From contig OZ018417.1 of the NCBI GenBank assembly GCA_963969595.1, forward strand, positions 12,960,501 through 13,024,500: a DNA stretch of 64,000 bases, written 5' to 3'. The notes below the pieces were generated by a model. The model saw only the letters and a list, made by a program, of their open reading frames with translations, was not told the origin of the DNA and did no database searches. This document shows positions 37,860-48,900 of this stretch, piece by piece; positions within the stretch are counted from its first letter, which is position 1, and each line of letters begins with the position of its first letter. The DNA is from Neckera pumila (Eukaryota > Streptophyta > Bryopsida > Hypnales > Neckeraceae). The translations under genes and the position numbers were made by a program.

Positions 37860-39970
37860 TCCTGTTGTCCTTGATTTCCTGCAAGTTAAATGTAAACCCA
37901 AAGTTAGACATGAATCACACGATTTCAGCAATAAAACATGAACTCTCCAAACCTTGCCTGTAGACCCGCACTATGCTGAAGTATATCATGCACTCACGCA
38001 TGTCAAACACCCACCAAGCACCAACCCAAGGATCGAATCACATATCTACAAGGTTACAATCTCAACAATTGCCAGTTCGCCACTTCACGAGTTTCTTCTC
38101 GTCAGAAAAACCTTGCAAATCTCTGCGGAAGGGATTCACGCCAGAAACACATACGAGATAAGAGAGAGAAGGGATAATTGAGGAGTGTTGTAGTGCTGTT
38201 CAATTGTTGAATTGCTTAAATGTACAAAAATTGATCGGGAATTTGTGAAATCGTGAGGGCAATTGAAAGGTTGAGCAAGAGTGCAAGAATGCAATTGAGG
38301 AGCAATTGTAAAACAGACAAGACAGTGAGAGACTGAAAGTGAGTCTGAAAGACGTTGTGAGACGACTCACCCTACACCCTAAAACTTGACCTAGCCGCCC
38401 AAATGCCCAAAATGCCTAAACCCTAAATCTTAACGTAAAAGACAGAATTAATGAAAGAGTTGATAAACCATTTACCTAAAGAAAGAATTAGTGAGAATTA
38501 GTGAGAGTTAGTGAGAGTTAGTGAGTCTGTGTGAGAGCCTGTGAGGTGTCATAGGTTTTGTATAGCAAAAGTAAAAAATTAAAGAGAAGAAAAAAATATG
38601 AAAAAAATGAAATATATAGAATTGAGGTTTACGAAAAATAGCAAAAAAAATAGCAAAAAAAATAGAAATTTACTAAGAAAAAAATTTACTACAAAGTATA
38701 ATCCAGCCGACAAAAGACCGGATTTATGAATTTTGAATTGGTAGTTTTCTGACATGCTCCTAGGGTGGACAGCCAAAAGCCGACATTTTATTTTCCTACC
38801 TGGTCCATTTCCAAAAATCTTTTTTTTCATCCGGAACCTCTGCCAAATTTTTTCTATCTAAATCGGAAATTCTCAAAATCAACCGGCTAGGTTGTAAGGA
38901 AATGGCGGTACTCCCCATTCATTGTTGCCTACCATCAAAAGCAAATCCAATCCTGTCTCATTTAACCTGTAGCGTTGCCCAAGTCAAATAGCCAAGCCAT
39001 TGCAACTTGCCAGTGTAGTGACTGAAATTTATAGTGGTCTGCTTTGACAAAATAAAAAATCTTCAACCGGTGGGACATGTGAAACCAACCAGGCATGCCA
39101 ACCATTTGAACGGGCAATATGGCGTGCCCCGGTAGACTAATTGTCAACAATAACACTAATTGTGATTTGCAAGGTTAGTGTTAGAACATTATTTACCCAT
39201 TTTAACACTATTTTAGCTCTATAGTAAAATTTGGTCATTTCAGGGAACATCACTAATTATTGAAATGTTGAAATGCTAAAATAAACAATGAAATGCGAAC
39301 TACAGTTCAGCATTTCAAAAAAACAGGGAACAACACTAATTATCATTCAACACTATTTACCAATTTTAGTATAGTTAACCGAAATATCTAAGCCACCAGT
39401 TGTAGGACCTTGAGGGACTAGGTAATTGCAAAGCATGCCAAATTATCAAAAATATTTGCCATTGAAGATCTACCAAGCTGCGGGCGGCAAAGACAGTTGG
39501 TAATGAACTACGATTATTTTTGATAACTTGGCCTACTTTGCAAATACCGGACGTAATGTCAATGTTAGTTCAAGAATGTTGTTGCGTCCTTTAGTGACAG
39601 TTACCATCTTAAGCTCACTTCAAAGTGCTCTTTGAAGCACTTAATACTTGGGAAAGTCACTTAGTGCGCATATTAGAAACCACGTGAGATCTAAAATAGG
39701 GTACTATATTTATTGTACCTAAAATTTTAAAAAATCATTATATCTAATACAGAATGTGGAGAATTACATGTAGGATATTATAACTAATATAGGATTATAT
39801 TTAATACCATGTATTAGATTTTATGTAGAAAAAATATAAAGAGACAATAATATGTGGGGGAAAATAATTTTGTAGAGTGGGTATTTAACAGCCTTAAAAA
39901 AGAGATGGACTAAAAATGACACACTACTTGTCTCAAGTTATATATGAATCTTGGATGAGGGGCTTTGGTT
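37860..39970. other. No gene; flank of the hAT element
   Basis: The stretch holds short 'gtgagagttagtgag' repeats near 38490-38530 and several 'aacactaatta' echoes at 39150-39380. Nothing coding was recognised. Confidence 0.4.
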
Positions 39971-39975
39971 GCCTC

Positions 39976-40341
39976 AAGAATTATCTGAAAAATTCTTTGA
40001 AGTCACTTAGAATTTGAAGAATCTATCATGAATTTTGCTTTAATATAGTCTTATTTGTTCATTCCATATAGTAGAAAGGTACAAAAGAGCTTGGTGGTCT
40101 ATCATTATTAGGTGTATAAGAGCTTGGTGGTCTTCAAATTTGGGTGAAATTTTTTATAGGAGCTAAAAACTTTTCACCCAAGTTTGAAGACCAACAAGCC
40201 ATTACACACCTAATACTTAATAATATTAGACTACCTAGCTTTTTCATACCTTTTTACTATTTGGAGTGAACAATTAAGAATATATTAAAGTAAAATTCAT
40301 GAAATTTTAGGTGACTTCAAAGGACTTTACAGATAACTCTA
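39976..40341. repeat. Long imperfect inverted repeat (foldback)
   Basis: The arms run about 39976-40147 and 40172-40341 around a loop near 40150-40170. Paired blocks include 'agaattatctg'/'agataactct', 'ctttgaagtcact'/'ggtgacttcaaag', 'tttgttcattcca'/'tggagtgaaca' and 'ttcaaatttgggtgaaa'/'ttttcacccaagtttgaa'. There is no coding capacity. It could be a foldback MITE or a source of small RNA. Confidence 0.75.
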
Positions 40342-41615
40342 GTATCACTTTAGTATCTTATGCATCTAGCATAGTTCTAGTGCAAACTCTACTAAGAGCT
40401 AATGGATTGTAGAACTAGCTTTGCATAAACAATTCTTTAGAACTAGAGTGCATTGTTTACAGTCTATGAGTGCATTTGTTTGGCCATAGTAGTATAGTAC
40501 ATTTGTCCAAACATTTTGTACTTTATTTTTTAGTAACCATAAAAAATGATTTGAAAGAGAAAGGACAAAAAATAAAGAAGAAATGGATAAAAAACAATAA
40601 TAGAAAAAAATCATACAATACCTATTAGTTTTATTTTTTAAATCTAATATAGGGGCCAAAAAATTGGACTCAAAAGTGTATTACAAATAATGGAATTTAG
40701 AATTATTTTGAAGAATAGGATATATTAAATTATAAAACCCTAGGTAAATACCCTCCCATAAAATATCCTCCAATCTCACGTATATACTAAACCTTTAAGC
40801 TAGTGACCTTCTGGAGACTTAACTCCTAGTGATACCAAGGGTCACAATTTCCTAACATTGCAAATGCCATGTAGGTTAGTATTAGGTTCTAACTCAAATC
40901 ACGGGGTTCTCTATTCCTCCGTAACTTTCAATAGGCAGCTCCCACAAGGCACTTGGGCATGTCATTTAATGACATAGGGTGGAACTTCCATTGATGTCCA
41001 AGCACCCAATGGTGGCACTACTCCCAACCCGTGCTAACTACCCTTGAATGGGACTCAACTCCCCACTCGGCCAATTCATCTTATTTTGGAACTCACTCAC
41101 TATGACTCACCAATCAAGACTCATCAACCGGAACTTATACCATGGCCTAGTGTGGAACTAGATGCCATCCAACTGGTACCAAGGAGTGCACAAGCATTCC
41201 ATGCTAATACACAAAGTAGTGTTGAGGCTCCAATACCAATCTTACCACCCAGGGCCACTATAACTCACTATGGCACCATTTGAGAGGGAGGAGGGAGACC
41301 ACCCCTCATAGTACTTTTGTGGCATTTGGCAGACCCTCCTCTCCTAAGGGTCCCCGGGAACATTCAAGACACTCCCCATCTTGGATGACCACCCATTCCC
41401 AAGTTATTTCTTCTAATTCAACAAGGCCCCCAAAAGATTCCCAATCTTTCCATAAGCATAACTTTTAGCTCCGGACTCCAAATCTAGAGTGCGAAGTTCA
41501 TTTTTGTATTTATTCTTTCCATAGATCACCGTGGACTGCTCACTTTCTCAATTCCAACAAGTATTAAGGAAGTTATGGCCCTCCAAAGATCTAAGCCCCG
41601 CGAGCAAGAGGTGGA

Positions 41616-43055
41616 CAGTGGCCAACAAAAGTATTCAGACAGCAAGGTGTATTCACAAAATAGCTGAAGTAGTGGTTGAAAACTAAAGCTGTCAAAGATT
41701 TTTTTGACTACATTTATGAAGAAAACCACACGGCATGTAATTATCATAATTTCCTTCAAAATTAGCCACTTAGAAGATCTACATTATGAAATATCTTGAA
41801 GTGGTATGTACAACTTAATAGGCACATAAGTTGTGCACACCACTATCTTCTCAATGCAAATGCTATTTTGAAGCTTTCTTGTGCTACAAAATAATTTAGC
41901 ATTTTAGAGAGGTTCCAAGTGACTCACTATGGCTCCTAGGAGATGTGAAGCTGAGAGAAAGGCAGTTCTTCAGATGTATGAGCAAGGCAACTCTTATGGT
42001 GAAATTTCAGCAGTTTTGGGCATTCCTCGAAGCACTTGCAGTGATATAGTATGAAGATTTGGTGAGAGAGGGAGTTTGAGAGACAAAGTTTCACATGATA
42101 GACCTTGAATCCTTGATGAGCGTGACGATTGTGGCTTTGTAAGGAAGTTAAACGATCAATTAGTATTGCTGCAACAATAGGAAGAGGATCAAGGTCTAAG
42201 GGCATGCAATTGAGTGATGATACGGTTAGAAGGAGTCTTCAAAGGCAAGGCTTGCAAGCACATGTGAAGGTCAAGAAGCCACTTTTGACAAAGAAGCATC
42301 AAGCGCATTGTTTTCAATGGAAAAACTGCAATCATTTCACTTGGGAGACGGAGTTTTGTCATCTTTACTGATGAGTCAAAATTTAACCTTTCTGGCTTAG
42401 ATGACGATAGTATTGTTGAAGGAGTAGAGAGGGTCTCTTAGACCAGCATGTGCAATGTACAGTTAAGCATGGGGGAGGAAGTATAATGGTTTGGAGTTGT
42501 ATGAGTTGGAAAGGAGTTGGCAAGCTTCATTTGATTGAAGGGAAGATGGATAGATATGTGTATCGAGAGATTTTGGAGACAGACTTATGGAGACTATATG
42601 CGTGTAAGGTTTAAAGGAAGAGAATGTAATTTTCAGCATGACAATGATCCCAAACATACTGCAAATTATGTTGTAGATTGATTACTTGCATAGAAGTTTA
42701 AGGTTATTTGGCATCCACCGCAATCCCCTGACCTCAATCCTATAGAACACCTTTGGACTAAAGTAGATCTTTGCATGGAAAAGTCTGAGAGGAAACCCAC
42801 TAGCAAAAGCAATTTATGGGAGAAGATATAGAAAAGTTGGTATAGTATTGAGATAGATGTTGTTAGGAAGTTGATAAGTTCTATGCCTCAAAGAGATGTT
42901 GATGTTTACAAAGCAAAAGGTGGCTACACATGGTGGTAGTCATCTTGAATGTTTAGAAGTTGCATCTTTGAGTTGTGAAGTCATTTTATAGCTTGTACTT
43001 TCATTTTCTAATGGTAATATATAATGTTATCAGTTTTTGCAAAAAGAACTGTACA
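41616..43055 (+). mobile_element. Tc1-like transposon (decayed)
   Basis: The left end reads CAGTGGCCAACAAAAGTATT, a typical Tc1 terminus, about 310 bp upstream of the transposase start. A candidate right end ('ttgcaaaaagaactgta') lies near 43040-43055 but matches poorly. The flanking TA is not clear on the left. The ends are therefore approximate. Confidence 0.6.
41929..42939 (+). pseudogene. Tc1-like (DD34E) transposase, inactivated
   Basis: The frame starts MAPRRCEAERKAVLQMYEQG, a helix-turn-helix (paired-like) domain continuing to GIPRSTCSDIV. It continues with LSDDTVRRSLQRQGLQ, then FTDESKFNLSG with the first catalytic Asp, QHDNDPKHTANYVV with the second Asp, and PPQSPDLNPIEHLWTKVD with the catalytic Glu. 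Between the Asp of HDND and the Glu of NPIE there are exactly 34 positions, so the triad is DD34E. The length, about 337 codons, is normal for Tc1. At least seven in-frame stops and one or more frameshifts (42.1-42.4 kb) inactivate it. It may end at TAG 42937-42939. Confidence 0.88.
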
Positions 43056-43119
43056 TCTTAGTTGCATATTTGAATTAGGCTAATTTTTTTGGATTTGTAT
43101 TTCAACTTCAAAGGTCATA

Positions 43120-43460
43120 GAAAAAATACCAGCCCTCCGGAGGGCTGCTCCGAAGTGACAAACCAAGCTATTAAAAATCTTGGTCTGTCACTCCAGCTAA
43201 CTGCTGCGGTGAGCAGTCAAATTTTGAGGATTTCTAAAAAAAAAAAATTTAATTAAAATTTTTTTTTTTTTTAAGCTTACAAAAAAATTATTATTATTAT
43301 TATTAATTTTTTATTCGCAAATTTTGGTTCCTGCGCCACTGTCACAGCAGAAACTGCTGCGCAAAAATAGGGAAAAAAGGATTTCTGAGCCAAAAAAAAG
43401 TAAATTTCAGGGTACCTCAGAGGGTTGTAGAGCAGCCCTCCAAAGGCCTGAAATTTTCTC
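43120..43460. mobile_element. Mariner/Stowaway-type MITE (copy S2)
   Basis: It is flanked by TA (43118-43119 and 43461-43462). The left end reads GAAAAAATACCAGCCCTCCG. The right end, inverted, reads GAGAAAATTTCAGGCCTTTG. It is 341 bp, with a GC-richer inner palindrome ('gctgcggtgagcagt', 'cagcagaaactgctgcg'). Confidence 0.75.
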
Positions 43461-43462
43461 TA

Positions 43463-44284
43463 ATGTTGTGCTACATGTTTATTGCAACTATATGCTCTTA
43501 TAGTCTTTTACATACAATTTTTTGATACATTATGTAGAAATGGTAGCAAGTTCTTAGAATTAGCTTCCATTGTACAACTATTTATGCTAGCGACTGTAGT
43601 TTTGAGGGATTCTTGCTTCTTTGGATACCAATAACTTTTAGCTTATAACTGATCTCTACAGGATCTTTAACATTCTAGAAAGTTGCTCTCATAGATTTCC
43701 AACAATATGTGTCATGCCCTATCTAGCTCAAAGGAATCCTTTCAAACCTTGGCTCCCACACCCCACACTTCAGGACATGGCCGGAACACTGCCAACTTTG
43801 AGGAGCTATTAGTTTTTACTCTTAACTTAGATTCTTGAGGTTTTTTTACCATTAAATGCGTCTTCTCATTAGCTTTCCAAGCATGTGTAGCATGCTATCC
43901 AATTTGTCCTGAGTAGAGGATGATAACACTCTGATTGCTTGGAACTCTCAGTTCCTCACCCCCCAATTTTTGCAAGGCTTGGGGAAGTCATCCTCCAATC
44001 CAAAGTGGCATGCGCATGCCTTAAAATGAATTTTGTAACAAGTTGAGTCATTTGAATTCTTTGATTGCTTAATCAATCAAAACATGCTACAATAATAAAA
44101 CTCTTCTGCATTTAGATTATGTTAGGTGGCTGCAAATTCATTAAATTAATACTGATTGATAGTAGTAGAGATTTCTCTCAAGTTATTCTCATTACCAGAC
44201 CAATAAAAATTTTACTTCATATTCACCATGTTGAAAATTTGCACAAGCAAGTGGTGAGCATTATCAGTCTTCATCTACTTCTCT
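43463..44284. other. No feature recognised
   Basis: Non-coding, with no terminal repeats seen. There are weak internal echoes ('ctttccaa', 'gcatgctatcc'). Confidence 0.4.
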
Positions 44285-44288
44285 TGAA

Positions 44289-45465
44289 CCTCTAAATGTC
44301 CAAGACCTGTTTTGAGCTTCTTAGAACTTGTTCTAAATTGAATAAAAGTCAACATTTTGAGTAAGTTGAATCAATTTTTTTGACTTGTAACCATATATTG
44401 CAATCTTGACTTTTAGTAGTGTTGAGGGTTCTTAGATATTAGAGAAAAAATCATACTAGAAATTTATTTTAAAAAATTGTAGGGTAGATTTTGAGAAGCC
44501 ATAAATTGATTTGGATTATGCATACTAGCAACCTCATATTTTTTCAATGACTAATTTTTTAGATTTGACGTACTAAAAGAGAGCTGAAATTTTTTCATAG
44601 TTTTAACATCCTCATAATTAAACATTATAATCTTTCAATCCGTAGATGATATTGTTGTGATTTCTTTTCCTATGTGATCTCTAGCATGTCTAGTTTGAAT
44701 TTGGATATCCTTGCACAAAATCTTAAACAAAATAGTCATAATCATTCATTTTCAAAATTGGATTTTTGATTCTAAAATTAGACTTCAACAAGAATTTGCA
44801 AAAATATAAACTATTAAAAATATAAACTCAATTAGTTTGTGTTTAACTTTAACCCCTAAAGGACCATGAGTGCAGATTTTGAACAATGAATGAACGGAAA
44901 CACATCCTAAACTCACCAAAATGCGTTTTTTCATCCATCAATTTTGTTGAAAGATTCTTATTAGTTCTTTAACATTTGTACGGTTCAGATTATGAAGATT
45001 TTGCTTTGCAAATATTCTAAAATTCAAAATGTACCGAGAGGTCTAGCCTCAAAAAATAACTTTTTCAGTTCAAAAAATGACCCTTCAAAAATGACTTGAA
45101 TAAAAAAATCAAATAAAAATCTTAAAAAATAATTATAAATAGAACTCAATATTTTGAACTTATACAAAAAAAAAATCTTTTAAAAATAAAAAATACTCAA
45201 TCTACAATTGATTTTAGACGGATTTCCAATTTTTGGCTTCAAATTTATTGAAAAATATTGGTATGTGTTTTTGTTGATTTAATCGTATGGATGTGATCTA
45301 TAAATAGCATTTTACAACTATTGTTTGAGAGTCATTATTAAAATATTCTTCTAAGTTTCACTTTATTATGAATCTTCACAATTTTGGAAATCTGAACATC
45401 CCTCTGGTCCTTTAGGGGATAAAGTTTTGTCAACACCAAAATTTGGTCCCTCTGGCATTTAGGGG
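44289..45465. mobile_element. TTAA element, family X (copy X2), split by a family C insertion
   Basis: It starts CCTCTAAATGTCCAAGACC and ends GGTCCCTCTGGCATTTAGGGG before TTAA (45466-45469); the left TTAA has mutated to TGAA. It is about 607 bp without the nested element. It matches X1 at both ends. The central 300-400 bp are inverted relative to X1. It carries the uninterrupted site at which piggyBac entered X1. Confidence 0.75.
44853..45418 (+). mobile_element. TTAA element, family C (copy C2), nested in X2
   Basis: It starts CCCCTAAAGGACCATGAGTG after TTAA (44849-44852) and ends GGTCCTTTAGGGG before ATAA (45419-45422), a one-base variant of TTAA. It is 566 bp. X1 is uninterrupted at the matching point ('tttaacatcaaacttttgca'). 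Confidence 0.8.
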
Positions 45466-45539
45466 TTAAATAATCGAAACATCCCTGCATTGAGAGAGAT
45501 TGTGGCCTCCATCTCCTCCATCTGAGATATACATCACCG

Positions 45540-45911
45540 ATGCCCTGCATGACCTAACTACATCAATTGTGAAATCCTCACAAACAATCAGGATGGTGAA
45601 TGTACACACTTACTATGAATACATGCAACGAAAATGCAACTTTTGGCAAACAAGCAACCAGCGCACCTACCTACAGGACTTTGGAATCAAAATTAGCACA
45701 GTAGCGTCACAGTATGCAGTATGCACTAATACTCAACCAGGCCTGAAGTTTATATAATCTCACACCAGGCCATATAATAAAAAAGATGGCTGGTAATAGA
45801 TGTAACTTTAAATCTTTGTATCTTTCCTGCATTGTTCAAATTACACTCCCGAATCAAAAAAATGGTCACGGTAATTTTATACGCCTAGCTAGGGTCTCAG
45901 ATATGATACGA
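45540..45911 (-). other. 3' UTR and 3' flank of the TPS gene
   Basis: This stretch follows the TPS stop codon on the minus strand and is conserved in the duplicated fragment down to about 7553/45555. The true poly(A) site cannot be read from the sequence. A TTAA element ends about 450 bp from the stop. Confidence 0.45.
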
Positions 45912-48900
45912 TTAAACAGAAATTTTGAACATATGGTGACCAGACCCTGAACTGACCGATGACACTGAATAATCTCCTGAATCCGATTCACGCCTGCACG
46001 CATCAGCAAGCGTCTTGACAAACCAACCGACCTCGTTGACATTCTCCACGGAAAATCGAGCGGCAGAGCGCTTCCGTCCAACAGCACAAGAGACATAGGT
46101 ATCTGACGACACATTCACCAAATCGTCCATCGTGTTCCTTTCAGAGTACTTGCGGTCCTTGAAGCTGTTGGACTTGGAATGAGAAGCACTTAAATGAGTA
46201 CCATTACGATCTGGTACCATTAGAGGGTACGTCTTAGTTCGGAGCACTCCCAGTTTATTACTCTTGGCCAAGATGCGATCGCACGATTTTGCAGACAATC
46301 GTCGATCAAAACCCTTTTCCATCTTTCCATTGTTGCAAGGATGATCCCTGTCAAATGAGAGCTCTGGATCGAAATAAGCATATACATCCTCATCCTGCAA
46401 AACTTAGCATTCGTCCAACCATTAGCAGACATCTAAACAATTCCTGTAGAAACCAAGATCGAAGGTGGCATCCACAAAGCAAAGGCAATTCTGTACAGAC
46501 CAATCCTAGATGATACAGAGGTATAGACAAACATCAGTATTTACAGAGTCTTTGAAAGGATGCAATGGTTATCCCGTGCCGGTACCTTGCTCAAAAAATG
46601 ACCCAAGCACATGACAAAGTCAAACTGAAGTTCCGGATCCTTTCTGTGTATGATCTCAAATACAATGCGATCGATCGCAGCTCCCTGAAAAAAACGAATT
46701 AGGATGCAGATCATTACATGCAGGGACATGTGAAGATGGTATTCAACAAATTAGGGATTTCATACATAATAAGGATTCAAAATTGTTCCCGGAGCTGTGA
46801 CCTCCAGGGTTATCCATTCACAACTGGAGAAATATACCATACATTACAGCAGCGCAACTAGTGCATTTATTATTCTGACATCAGAAATCTCATATTGCAA
46901 ATCCAATGGATGAAAGATGTTATAAATGAAAGTCTGAATAACAATGAAGACGACAAAATTACGACTTATCCATCATTTGGCAGAACTTAGAACTACCAAG
47001 ACATTAGCGAAAGCCAAATAAACCACAGAAGCGTGGACATCCAAAGACCCGGTCAAAGAGCATACCTTTGATACGCCTATAGGGCGAACCTCCACGGACT
47101 TGCTCCCTTGAACAACATCCACAGCCGCGTTGGAGATGGGGCCTGTCCATAGATGTTGGAGCATGTTGCGAGCTTGAACTCTCCCGAACTCAACATCTGC
47201 AGTCAATTTTCAATAAAAACTCGTTCACTTCTTCTGGTGATACAAAGACCCTCAGCGCAAATATACTCGCATGTTTGAACCACGGTTAGGCTTCACTGGA
47301 GAATTACTGATGAAGCATGAATTAGCAGTGAGGTGATCTACAGGACATACTGCTGAAATGTAGAACGTACCAGCATACTTATAGTTCCAAACCAAAGATG
47401 TTTCTCGCTTCTCTACATAAGACCGTGGCGTCCTTGCACTGAAATAATCAAATACAAGCTGAAAAACACAAACACCACTAATAACTTAGTGCACGAAAAT
47501 GCAATGTCTCATCCTCGAGGAGAAAAGTTATAAGAAAAAATCAACGCACATACGACAACCTACTAAACCAAAAACGTTACTGATAACATCATAAAAATCG
47601 ATTTGCCATCAAGTCCTTAAAGCAAGCATATAACACCTACCAAAACACTCTCTTTCCAATCCATGTTCAAATGCTCCATCATCGGTGTCCATTCACCAAG
47701 GGTGTCTCGCAGATACATGCCATTCTCAGCGGCAAGCCAAATGTCGTACTTTGGAAAAACCTGGAAACAGAAAGGCAGAAATGTCAGTCCTGTGACATTC
47801 AGTTCTGAATAGAAAAGATAGTCCAGACAAGTCTGTTACGCTACATTTGGCATGAGAAACACATGATAACCATACTAGCTAAAGATAAGAATCCTCCACC
47901 ATCTAAGGCTGCCAGCCACTTCAGACAGAAATTTTTGAGTCGCAATTGAAGAGCTGTAATTGTACATTCGCGGGACCAGCATTAAACTATCAATGAATTA
48001 GAAGTATTAATTAGAAAATACTCTAACAGCTACCGTCGAGAGATAAATCAAGCTGCACTGAAAACCCTCATAGTGTATGCCAAAAGAAATCTCGCACTCA
48101 GTGATATGTGCAAGCGTGCCAAAGCAATCCAAAAGTACTCGAATTAGACAGCAATCCAAAAGCTTACTATCTGGCGCTACTCAAAGAAAATGCATGAAGC
48201 AAAGGGAAAACCTCGTCAAGTGCTTCACGAGTGCTCCCACTGAGAATAACAACTTCAGTATTCGGATCAGAACATAGGCTTTCAAGAGACTCCTTAATGC
48301 CTGGGTGCAAGCCCAACTTAGATTCTCTGATCTGGTCCCGTCGTGGGGCCTCCACTGTTGCAGTAATAGTTGAGTTGAACCCCTATTACATGACAAGTAA
48401 CCCACAAAGTTTTAAAATATGTAAACATCTCGTATCAAAGCACCTCTACTGTCGCCTGGAAAATAGTCAAAAGAACCACAGAGCTCTCTCCTGGACAGGA
48501 CTACTTCAATGATGGTCAATCATGCTCATCAGAATTAGAAACGAAGGCAAACTTTCTTAGCAATGTGACATGTGGCAGTTCTCTTCACATGTCATTCTTT
48601 ATTAGAAACGTAACCTATTAGGCACACAAAAAACTTCGATTCACAAGGTGCTCGGCCGAATCATCTTACCACCGTACAGATAGAACCATTAGTGATAGCA
48701 AAAACTGGAGTAACGAAGGATCTGTAAAGCTCACCATAATAAGCAGCCGATTCTTGGATCTCCGAAAATTTTCTCGAGCAGTATCTACTGGCAAATTCGG
48801 AGGTATGTGCAAGGTTCGAAGCTCAGCTTCCACGATGGTGTCATTAAGTTCACTGAAACCCAGAAATGAATGTTTTACTTTCTATGTCGAAGTTTGCTCT

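Noticed and set aside
33930..38900. Terminal inverted repeats for the hAT element ('ccagggag' near 33970 as a candidate)
   Set aside because: No matching right end or 8-bp target duplication could be found.
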